Of a stretch of 5,748 nucleotides of DNA, positions 1-5,221 are shown in pieces. Position numbers and translations under genes: made by a program. The stretch is from Firmicutes bacterium UBA1393 (GTDB lineage: Bacteria > Bacillota > DTU025). The stretch covers positions 1-5,748 of the forward strand of contig DBQN01000087.1 of the NCBI GenBank assembly GCA_002305255.1. The letters are read 5' to 3'. The notes below the pieces were generated by a model. The model had not been told where the DNA came from. It worked only from the letters and a program-made list of their open reading frames with translations, and made no database searches. How positions within the stretch are numbered: the stretch's first letter is position 1; every line of letters starts with the position of its first letter.

Positions 1-16
1 GCCCGGTACATGAGAA

Positions 17-55
17 TAGCCGCGATTGCAGTCAGCGAGTCTGCTATCGCGGCTA
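17..55 (-). terminator. Stem-loop after livF, probable operon terminator
   Basis: An inverted repeat lies about 78 nt past the livF stop. The outer arms (17-26 and 46-55) match perfectly over 10 bp, then there is one T-T mismatch and a further 4-bp inner stem (28-31 with 41-44) around a 9-nt loop. On the minus strand the stem is followed by TTCTC, so the uridine tract is short and imperfect. The stem is strong and its place at the end of the operon fits termination. It could also act as a 3'-end stabiliser, or serve transcripts coming from the left on the plus strand. Confidence 0.6.
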
Positions 56-80
56 AGCTTCTGTTACTCGGGATGCTCAT

Positions 81-95
81 GGCCCACCGGGGGCC
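81..95 (-). other. Small GC hairpin in the livF 3' region
   Basis: A 5-bp GC-only stem (81-85 with 91-95) with a 5-nt loop sits between the livF stop codon and the larger stem-loop at 17-55. It has no uridine tract. It may simply add structure to the 3' untranslated region. I see no gene in positions 1-132. Confidence 0.3.
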
Positions 96-132
96 GATTC
101 GGCAGCCACGCTCGGATCGATGAACCTCGGGG

Positions 133-852
133 CTAAGCGGTCTCCATCCCAAGGTAGACCTGGCGCACCCTCGTGTCCTTCGCCAGCTCGGACGCGGTGC
201 CCTCAAGCGCGATGGTGCCCGTCTCAAGCACGTATGCCCTGTCTGCTATGGCCAGGGCCATGATGGCGTTCTGCTCCACGAGCAGTATGGATGTGCCAGT
301 CGCATTGATGCGCACGATGATGTCGAATATCTCTCTGACCAGCATGGGCGCTAGGCCCATCGAGGGTTCATCAAGCAACATCAGCTCGGGCTTGCTCATC
401 AGGCCCCGGCCCATAGCAAGCATCTGCTGCTCGCCACCGGAGAGGGTGCCGGCAAGCTGCCGCCTGCGTTCCTTAAGCACCGGGAACATCTCAAACACCC
501 AGTCGAGATCCTCAGCTACACCTTTGGCATCTCGACGACGGTAGGCTCCCATCTCGAGGTTATCGAGCACAGTGAGGTTCGCGAACACGCGCCGCCCCTC
601 TGGAACCTGGCTGATTCCCACGTCCACCAGCCGATGCGCTGGGATCGCCGAAAGGTCCTGCCCCCCATAGGCAATGCTGCCGCGCGCCGGCTTGATCAGG
701 CCCGAAATGGTCTTCAGGATGGTGCTCTTGCCCGCCCCATTGGCACCGATCAGCGTGACGATCTCTCCCTTATCTACGTGGAACGACACGCCCTTGAGCG
801 CGTGTATCGCGCCGTAGAACACGTCCAGCTTCTCTACGACCAAAGTGGACAT
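133..852 (-). CDS. livF: HAAT-family ABC transporter ATP-binding protein LivF
   Basis: This 239-residue cytoplasmic ATPase is one of the two nucleotide-binding subunits that power the importer. The motifs are in order: Walker A GANGAGKS (36-43), Q-loop glutamine at 82, signature LSGGEQQ (137-143), Walker B LMLLDEP (157-163) with catalytic Glu162, and the switch region LVEQN, where glutamine 194 stands in place of the usual H-loop histidine. That Gln is a known trait of the LivF branch and separates it from the LivG half next door, which has His. The length is typical of LivF. The ATG overlaps the stop of livM-livG by one base (TAATG), and a strong Shine-Dalgarno lies 7 nt upstream, so the start is firm and translation is probably coupled. 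The C-terminal QVYLG motif is shared with LivG. Nothing suggests damage. Confidence 0.97.
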   Translation of the reverse strand: MSTLVVEKLDVFYGAIHALKGVSFHVDKGEIVTLIGANGAGKSTILKTISGLIKPARGSIAYGGQDLSAIPAHRLVDVGISQVPEGRRVFANLTVLDNLEMGAYRRRDAKGVAEDLDWVFEMFPVLKERRRQLAGTLSGGEQQMLAMGRGLMSKPELMLLDEPSMGLAPMLVREIFDIIVRINATGTSILLVEQNAIMALAIADRAYVLETGTIALEGTASELAKDTRVRQVYLGMETA

Positions 853-2690
853 TACACCGCCTCCTCGCCAAGGTAGGCCTGGATGACCTTGGTGTTCTTC
901 ACGACCTCAGCCGGCGTTCCGTCGGCTATCATGACGCCATGGTCGAGCACGATGATGCGCTGCGCCAGATTCATGACGAGCTTCATGTCATGCTCGATCA
1001 GCAGCACCGTCAGGTCGTATTCCCGATGAACCCACTTGATCAGCTCCATGAGCTCCTGCGTCTCCTGGGGGTTCATGCCGGCCGCCGGCTCATCGAGCAG
1101 CAGTACGTGAGGGTTGGTCGCCAGGGCACGTGCGATCTCCAGCCGTCGCTGGTCGCCATAGGGCAGCTTGCCGGCGATCTCATCGGCTCTGTTATCGAGC
1201 TTGAAGATGGCGAGGAGGGCGAGGGCCCGGTTCCTGATCTCCTCTTCAGCCTGCAGGTATCTGCCTGAGCGCAGCACTGACTCAAGCATGGAGTAGTGGT
1301 GCTGCCCGTTCAGCGCGATCATCACATTCTCCAGCACGGTCATGTTGCTGAACAGCCGGATGTTCTGGAAAGTGCGGGCGATTCCCGCCACGTTGATCTC
1401 CGAAGGCCGTCTGTTCGTGATGTTCTTCCCATTGTAGAGCACCGCGCCTACGCTGGCGTTTGACAGACCGGTGAACATGTTGAACACGGTGGTCTTGCCC
1501 GCTCCGTTGGGCCCGATTACAGCAGTGAGCTCGCCCTTGGCGATCTGGATGTTCAGGTCGCACACAGCCTTAAGGCCGCCGAAGTTCATGCACACGCCCT
1601 GTGTCTCAATGGCGGGAGGCAACTTGGCAGCTCTGGCGTGCACGTCGGCGCCGCCCGCGCCCGACCTGCTCCCGCAGCCCGAGCCGTCTGCCGCAGCTGT
1701 GCACGCTGCCTGCGCGCCGACACCCACTCCGAAGCCACCGAAAGCACGCCCAAGCCGCGACCGAATCCCCGCGATGGACACCTCGGCTGAGCCCATGAGG
1801 CCCTTGGGCCGGTACAGCATGATAAGAATTAGCATCAGCGAATACGCAACCATGCGCCACTCGGCCAGTGGCCTGAGCACCTCGGGCAGGAACGTCACGA
1901 TGAACGCCGCCACGACGCTGCCTGTGATGCTGCCCATCCCGCCGAGCACTATGATGACCAGCGATTCGATGGACTTCATGAAGTCGAACTGACCGGGGTC
2001 GATGTAGGTTATTTTGTGCGCGTAAAGCCCTCCGGCAACACCGGCGAAGAACGCACCTATTACGAAGGCCGCGATCTTGGTCTTGATGGTGTCGATGCCC
2101 ATGGTCTCGGCGGCGGTCTCGTCTTCACGAATGGCGATGAACGCCCTGCCATGGCGTGAGCCTATGATGTTCTTGACCACCACCACCGCCAGAACCGCCA
2201 CGCAGTACACCCAGAGGAAGGTGGTATGGGCGGGGATGCCACCGAGGCCGCGCGGGCCGCCGACGACACTGAGGTTAACGATGGCCACTCTGATGATCTC
2301 ACCGAAACCCAACGTAGCGATGGCAAGGTAGTCACCGGCAAGCCGCAACGTGGGCACACCCACGAGCAGGCCACCCGCAGATGCCGTGATGCCTCCTGCG
2401 ATGAGGGCAACGGCGAAGGGCAACCCGAGGATCTTGGTACAGTAAGCTGCGGTATATGCGCCGATGGCCATGAAGCCCGCGTGGCCCAGGGAGAACTGGC
2501 CGGTGAACCCGTTGATCAGGTTGAGGCTGACTCCCATGATGACGTTGACGCCCACCCAGATCAGTATCTGGACATGGTACGAGCTGAGCCACGACTTGTA
2601 GGCCATGAACGATACGATGCCGTAGCCGACCGCAAGGGCGGCCGTGACCGCCAGGGACGTCAGTATGGAACCGCGTCGTCTGTTACCCAC
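852..2690 (-). CDS. livM-livG: Fused permease-ATPase LivM-LivG of HAAT-family ABC transporter
   Basis: One uninterrupted 612-residue reading frame joins a LivM permease to a LivG ATPase. Residues 1-300 are LivM: hydrophobic segments from about residue 9 to 295, the family motif NLINGFTGQFSLGHAGF near 57-73, the cytoplasmic coupling loop GRAFIAIREDETAAETMGID at 181-200, and the end motif YRPKGLMG at 293-300. Residues 301-362 are a Gly/Ala/Ser-rich linker containing two cysteines. Residues 363-612 are LivG: Walker A GPNGAGKT (393-400), Q-loop Gln442, signature-equivalent LPYGDQ (509-514), Walker B VLLLDEP (529-535) with Glu534, and H-loop His567. The start is GTG, with AAGG 8 nt upstream and an in-frame TAG (the livH stop) two codons before it. 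LivM-LivG fusions are known in other bacteria, so the arrangement is uncommon rather than new. I see no Shine-Dalgarno before the ATPase half that would suggest a separate LivG. Confidence 0.93.
   Translation of the reverse strand: MGNRRRGSILTSLAVTAALAVGYGIVSFMAYKSWLSSYHVQILIWVGVNVIMGVSLNLINGFTGQFSLGHAGFMAIGAYTAAYCTKILGLPFAVALIAGGITASAGGLLVGVPTLRLAGDYLAIATLGFGEIIRVAIVNLSVVGGPRGLGGIPAHTTFLWVYCVAVLAVVVVKNIIGSRHGRAFIAIREDETAAETMGIDTIKTKIAAFVIGAFFAGVAGGLYAHKITYIDPGQFDFMKSIESLVIIVLGGMGSITGSVVAAFIVTFLPEVLRPLAEWRMVAYSLMLILIMLYRPKGLMGSAEVSIAGIRSRLGRAFGGFGVGVGAQAACTAAADGSGCGSRSGAGGADVHARAAKLPPAIETQGVCMNFGGLKAVCDLNIQIAKGELTAVIGPNGAGKTTVFNMFTGLSNASVGAVLYNGKNITNRRPSEINVAGIARTFQNIRLFSNMTVLENVMIALNGQHHYSMLESVLRSGRYLQAEEEIRNRALALLAIFKLDNRADEIAGKLPYGDQRRLEIARALATNPHVLLLDEPAAGMNPQETQELMELIKWVHREYDLTVLLIEHDMKLVMNLAQRIIVLDHGVMIADGTPAEVVKNTKVIQAYLGEEAV
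860..866 (-). promoter_or_regulatory. Ribosome binding site of livF
   Basis: GAGGAGG on the minus strand ends 7 nt before the livF ATG, inside the last codons of livM-livG. It fixes the livF start and supports coupled translation across the TAATG overlap. Confidence 0.85.
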
Positions 2691-2693
2691 TGA

Positions 2694-3590
2694 CTACACC
2701 TTCTCCCTTACAGCCCTGCCCAGGAGGCCGGCAGGCTTCACGAGCAGAACGACTATCAGCACCGCGAAGGCGATGGCATCCTTGAGCGTCGAGGACACGA
2801 AGGCGACGACGAACACCTCGGCGATGCCCATTATCACGCCGCCTAGCATCGCACCGGGTACTATGCCGATGCCGCCCACGACTGCGGCGACGAAGGCCTT
2901 CAGACCGTACATCGTGCCCATGGTGGGTGTGATCCGGTTATAGTAGAAGCCCACGAGCACTCCTCCGGCGGCGGCCAGCGCAGAGCCCAGGGCGAAGGTT
3001 ATCAAGATTATCCTGTCTGAGTCTATGCCCATGAGCCTGGCGGCGTCACGGTCAAACGCGACGGCCCTGAGGGCTTTGCCTGTCTTCGTCTTGTACACGA
3101 AGAGGCTTATGAGCACCATCAGCAGCAGGGCGACGCCTAGCATCACGATCTGGGTATTGGAGAACACGACGCCTCCCACGTCCCACACGATCGTGCGCAT
3201 GATCTGCGGGTAGGGCCGCGGTCTCGATTCAAACAGCTTAAGGCCAAGGTTCTGGATGAGCAGCGATACGCCGATGGCGGTGATGAGCGCGGCAATGCGG
3301 GGCGCCTGTCTCAAGGGCCTGTAAGCCAGACGCTCGATTATCACACCGGTAAGGGCCGCAAGGCCCATGGCGATGGGCATCGCCAGGATGAAGGGAATGT
3401 GCAGCCTGGTTATGGCGAAGAAGCCGTAGTAGGCCCCAAGCATGAACACGTCGCCGTGGGCAAAGTTGATGAGCCTGACGATTCCATATACCATGGTGTA
3501 GCCCAGGGCTATGAGTGCGTACACACTGCCCAGGGCGAGGCCGTTCACGAGCTGTTGCAGTATCTGGCTCATGTCGAAGCCGAGTAACAA
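2694..3590 (-). CDS. livH: HAAT-family ABC transporter permease LivH
   Basis: This 298-residue integral membrane protein is the second permease subunit and pairs with the LivM half of the fusion to form the translocation path. Family motifs are clear: LALGSVYALIALGYTMVYG (18-36), LINFAHGDVFMLGAY (40-54), the coupling loop GKALRAVAFDRDAARLMGID (171-190) that contacts the ATPases, and GGIGIVPGAMLGG (239-251). About eight hydrophobic segments are visible. The start chosen is TTG at 3590 because AGGAG lies 9 nt before it. An ATG six codons later (3572) would give the more usual LivH N-terminus MSQILQQL but has no good Shine-Dalgarno close by, so a 292-residue form cannot be excluded. The stop is TAG, and livM-livG starts 3 nt later in the same reading frame. 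Confidence 0.95.
   Translation of the reverse strand: MLLGFDMSQILQQLVNGLALGSVYALIALGYTMVYGIVRLINFAHGDVFMLGAYYGFFAITRLHIPFILAMPIAMGLAALTGVIIERLAYRPLRQAPRIAALITAIGVSLLIQNLGLKLFESRPRPYPQIMRTIVWDVGGVVFSNTQIVMLGVALLLMVLISLFVYKTKTGKALRAVAFDRDAARLMGIDSDRIILITFALGSALAAAGGVLVGFYYNRITPTMGTMYGLKAFVAAVVGGIGIVPGAMLGGVIMGIAEVFVVAFVSSTLKDAIAFAVLIVVLLVKPAGLLGRAVREKV
2697..2703 (-). promoter_or_regulatory. Ribosome binding site of livM-livG
   Basis: GAAGGTG on the minus strand lies within the last codons of livH; its AAGG core ends 8 nt before the GTG start at 2690. It decides the choice of this GTG, which is the first possible start after the livH TAG in that frame. Initiation is probably helped by ribosomes finishing livH. 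Confidence 0.65.
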
Positions 3591-3599
3591 GGTTGACCA

Positions 3600-3604
3600 C
3601 TCCT
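3600..3604 (-). promoter_or_regulatory. Ribosome binding site of livH
   Basis: AGGAG on the minus strand lies 9 nt before the TTG at 3590 and 27 nt before the ATG at 3572. The spacing favours TTG as the true livH start. The site begins only 6 nt past the large hairpin at 3611-3640. Confidence 0.7.
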
Positions 3605-3610
3605 AACAGA

Positions 3611-3640
3611 GGCAGGGGGGCGGGGCCCCGCCTCCCTGCC
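3611..3640 (-). other. Strong intercistronic hairpin between livK and livH
   Basis: Two 15-nt arms (3611-3625 and 3626-3640) are complementary at 14 of 15 positions with no spacer, so the transcript would form a long GC stem closed by a few nucleotides of the central GGGGCCCC. The only mismatch is A-C in the minus-strand RNA. No uridine tract follows; the next sequence is TCTGTTAGGAG, which leads into the livH ribosome binding site. In operons of this type, such a structure often blocks 3' exonucleases or partly stops transcription, so that the binding protein is made in excess over the membrane subunits. That role is inferred here. The rest of the 92-bp gap (3591-3682) shows nothing else. 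Confidence 0.75.
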
Positions 3641-3682
3641 GGTCTCTGACACCTTCGACTGCTGCCTGTCTACCGCTGTTGC

Positions 3683-4810
3683 TTATGGCGAAACAGAGGT
3701 GACGTAGACGAACTTGCCGCCCTTTACCTGCAGCACGACGGCGTCCTTGATGGGATTTCTGTCGGCATCGAGAGTGAGCACACCGCTCACGGCCTCGACG
3801 TTCTTGGTGGTGGCCAGGGCTGAGGTGATCGCCTCAGAATCGACTTTGCCTGCACGTCTGATGGCGTCTTCGACGACGAGGCAGCCATCGTATGCAAGGG
3901 CCGCAAGGGCGTCCGGGGTGGCCTTGTAGGCGTCTGTGTATGCCTTGATGAACGCCACTGCCATGGGACGCGTCGACTCTGCGCTGTAGTGGTTGCTGAA
4001 GTAACCACCCTCAATGGAGTCGCCGGCCAGCGGAACCAGGTCAGAGGAGTCCCAACCATCGACTCCGATGAATGTGGCTTTCTTGATACCCAGCTGCCGT
4101 GCTTGCCTGGTGATGAGCCCGACAGTGTTGTAGTAGTCAGGCAGCCACAGCACGTCAGGATCGACCCGCTTGATCTTCGTCAGCTGCGCGGAGAAATCGG
4201 ACTCGCCGCGAGAGTAGGTCTCAGAGGCCACTACCTTGCCGCCGAGGGCCTCGAACTGCTTCTTGAAGCTCTCTGCCAGGCCCATGCTGTAGTCGCTGCT
4301 CACATCGTAGAGCATGGCGGCGGTGGAGGCTTTGAGCGTCGAAACGGCGAACCTGGCCATCACCTGGCCCTGGAGCGGGTCAAGGAAGCAGCTCCTAAAG
4401 ACGTATTTCCCGATCTGGGTCACGGTCACGTTGGTTGAAGTGGGCGTCAGAATCGGTACCTTGTTGGCCTGGGCTATAGGGGCCGCGGCCAGGGTACAGT
4501 TGGATGTCACTGCGCCGATTATGACAGGAACCTTAGTCTGATTGATGAGCTTCAGAGCCGCGTTCGCAGCGTCACTGGGCATACCCTTGTCGTCTTCCAC
4601 ATAGATCTTGACCTGCCTGCCGAGGATGCCTCCACGGGCGTTAACCTGCTTCTCCCAGAGGAGAGCAGCGTTGCGTACGGAGATCCCAAAGGTCGCCGTA
4701 TCCCCCGTGGTAGACGTAATTAGGCCGATCTTGATCTCCTCTGCGCCGTATGATGCCGCCCCGACAAGGACCAGCAGCGCTAGTGCTAGAATAATGGACC
4801 TTCTCAACAT
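3683..4810 (-). CDS. livK: Periplasmic substrate-binding protein LivK/LivJ-like (Peripla_BP_6)
   Basis: This protein captures the ligand outside the cytoplasmic membrane and delivers it to LivH/LivM. The chosen start is ATG at 4810 (375 residues). It is preceded by GGGGGGAG with a 6-nt gap and followed directly by a signal peptide: MLRR, a hydrophobic core (residues 5-17), then a likely cleavage near SYGA-EE (19-23). ATG at 4816 abuts the Shine-Dalgarno, and ATG at 4864 would add a non-signal extension, so both are less likely. The mature part opens with KIGLITSTTGDTATFG and shows typical type I binding-protein features: NARGGILGRQVKIYVEDD, VIIGAVTSNCT in the hinge/ligand region, LTPTSTN, and SDFSAQLTKIKRVDPDVLWL. 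There is no lipobox cysteine. Branched-chain amino acids are the default ligand; amides, urea or aromatic compounds are possible in this family. Confidence 0.93.
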   Translation of the reverse strand: MLRRSIILALALLVLVGAASYGAEEIKIGLITSTTGDTATFGISVRNAALLWEKQVNARGGILGRQVKIYVEDDKGMPSDAANAALKLINQTKVPVIIGAVTSNCTLAAAPIAQANKVPILTPTSTNVTVTQIGKYVFRSCFLDPLQGQVMARFAVSTLKASTAAMLYDVSSDYSMGLAESFKKQFEALGGKVVASETYSRGESDFSAQLTKIKRVDPDVLWLPDYYNTVGLITRQARQLGIKKATFIGVDGWDSSDLVPLAGDSIEGGYFSNHYSAESTRPMAVAFIKAYTDAYKATPDALAALAYDGCLVVEDAIRRAGKVDSEAITSALATTKNVEAVSGVLTLDADRNPIKDAVVLQVKGGKFVYVTSVSP

Positions 4811-4816
4811 CTGCAT

Positions 4817-4824
4817 CTCCCCCC
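4817..4824 (-). promoter_or_regulatory. Ribosome binding site of livK
   Basis: GGGGGGAG on the minus strand ends 6 nt before ATG 4810 and directly touches the alternative ATG at 4816. The spacing selects 4810, matching the start of the signal peptide. Confidence 0.8.
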
Positions 4825-4828
4825 AGGT

Positions 4829-4838
4829 ACTATATAGT
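4829..4838. repeat. 10-bp palindrome ACTATATAGT in the livK leader
   Basis: This perfect AT-rich palindrome lies between the livK Shine-Dalgarno and the upstream GC hairpin. It contains -10-like hexamers, but no -35 element lies at a suitable distance, so I do not call it a promoter. It might be a weak protein-binding site or chance. Confidence 0.35.
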
Positions 4839-4843
4839 GATGT

Positions 4844-4861
4844 CGCCCCCTTGCGGGGGCG
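4844..4861 (-). other. GC hairpin with GCAA tetraloop in the liv leader
   Basis: On the minus-strand RNA the arms CGCCCCC and GGGGGCG (7 bp) are closed by GCAA, a GNRA-type tetraloop, which is a very stable arrangement. It lies about 33 nt before the livK start. No uridine run follows, so it is not a standard terminator. Its CCCCC arm could also pair with the GGGGGG of the livK Shine-Dalgarno. Confidence 0.6.
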
Positions 4862-4867
4862 CACTAA

Positions 4868-4885
4868 CCGCGGCGATCGCCGCGG
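4868..4885 (-). other. 18-bp perfect palindrome in the liv leader
   Basis: CCGCGGCG-AT-CGCCGCGG is a perfect 18-bp palindrome containing GCGATCGC at its centre. It lies 6 nt upstream of the GCAA hairpin. In RNA it would fold into a 7-bp stem with a GAUC loop; in DNA it could be an operator or a methylation target. No uridine tract follows on either side. Confidence 0.6.
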
Positions 4886-5014
4886 AGGGTGCCGCTATCA
4901 GTCTGCATGTACTGAAGCAGGACGCATGAAACTAACGCCACGCACGGTGGACTGCGCATCTGACATGCTGGTAGGCTCGTTGCGGAATTGAGACGCCTTG
5001 GATATTTAACGTGA

Positions 5015-5043
5015 AGTATACAGGTGCGTCGCGCTTGTGTCAA
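5015..5043 (-). promoter_or_regulatory. Sigma-70 type promoter of the liv operon
   Basis: The minus strand has a perfect -35 TTGACA (5043-5038), a 17-nt spacer (5037-5021) and the -10 TATACT (5020-5015), five of six consensus positions. Transcription would start near 5007, giving a leader of about 197 nt before livK. No other comparable promoter is seen before livH, livM-livG or livF, so all four genes probably share this one. Confidence 0.85.
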
Positions 5044-5055
5044 GCTTAAGAATCA

Positions 5056-5076
5056 CGGGAATTCGCAGAATTCTCG
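5056..5076. promoter_or_regulatory. 21-bp inverted repeat upstream of the liv promoter, candidate operator
   Basis: The arms CGGGAATTC (5056-5064) and GAATTCTCG (5068-5076) are complementary at 8 of 9 positions around a GCA spacer. The centre lies about 59 bp upstream of the predicted liv start site and 12 bp or more beyond the -35 element. That placement is typical for an activator contacting RNA polymerase from upstream, and it could also serve the divergent gene. The regulator is not identifiable from the motif. Confidence 0.5.
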
Positions 5077-5136
5077 CCTTCCTCCGACTCCTTTCGACGT
5101 CCTGTGACCTCTCGGCGGCCACCCACACCGTCCTCA

Positions 5137-5164
5137 CCCGCTTCCCCGCACCCCCCACGGTCCC
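5137..5164 (-). other. G-quadruplex motif on the minus strand
   Basis: The minus strand carries four G-runs of 3, 6, 4 and 3 bases (complements of the C-runs at 5162-5164, 5151-5156, 5144-5147 and 5137-5139) separated by loops of 5, 3 and 4 nt, which meets the usual G3+N1-7 rule. It lies in a C/T-rich stretch (about 5077-5165) on the template strand of the flavoprotein gene, starting about 57 bp before its ATG. Folding in the cell is not shown. Confidence 0.45.
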
Positions 5165-5203
5165 TCGTCATACGATGTTAGTGCTGTTCACACAGCCAGA
5201 GGC

Positions 5204-5217
5204 GGGAGGATGTGAGG
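5204..5217 (+). promoter_or_regulatory. Ribosome binding site of the flavoprotein gene
   Basis: Two purine-rich cores, GGGAGGA (5204-5210, 11 nt from the ATG) and GTGAGG (5212-5217, 4 nt from the ATG), flank the optimal spacing. Together with the in-frame stop at 5213-5215 they support ATG 5222. An ATG at 5210 is followed at once by TGA and cannot be the start. Confidence 0.6.
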
Positions 5218-5221
5218 CCGT

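Larger units (their letters stand above)
4811..5221. other. 411-bp divergent intergenic region
   Basis: This region separates livK (leftward) from the flavoprotein gene (rightward). It holds, from right to left, a C-rich stretch with a minus-strand G-quadruplex motif, a 21-bp dyad, the liv promoter and the structured liv leader. The only small reading frame seen in the leader (4966-4898, 22 codons) lacks a Shine-Dalgarno and lacks the clustered Leu/Ile/Val codons of an attenuator peptide. I find no convincing sigma-70 promoter pointing toward the plus-strand gene. Confidence 0.7.

Noticed and set aside
1471..1992. A 173-codon open frame on the plus strand opposite livM-livG
   Set aside because: It is a GC-rich antisense shadow of a clearly recognised gene, with no domain pattern. 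The other long antisense frames in the window (for example 173-544 and 3989-4438) are rejected for the same reason.
4829..4857. A second promoter with TATAGT or TATATA as -10 close to livK
   Set aside because: No -35-like hexamer lies 16-18 nt upstream; that space is occupied by the GC hairpin.
4811..4864. A longer livK starting at ATG 4864
   Set aside because: It would place 18 non-hydrophobic residues before the signal peptide and overlap the leader hairpin; the Shine-Dalgarno at 4817-4824 fits ATG 4810.
4868..4885. The 18-bp palindrome as an intrinsic terminator
   Set aside because: The sequence after the stem is TTAGTG with no uridine tract in either direction, and it sits inside the leader of an apparently functional operon.
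4880..4900. AGGGTGCCGC on the plus strand resembling a T-box core
   Set aside because: It is on the wrong strand for livK, lacks the full AGGGUGGNACCGCG sequence, and shows no specifier stem.
4898..4966. A 22-codon leader peptide candidate on the minus strand upstream of livK
   Set aside because: It has no Shine-Dalgarno and no cluster of Leu, Ile or Val codons, so attenuation by ribosome stalling is not supported.
5056..5076. The dyad as a CodY box
   Set aside because: It matches the consensus AATTTTCWGAAAATT at well under half of the positions when centred, although CodY does control such operons in Bacillota.
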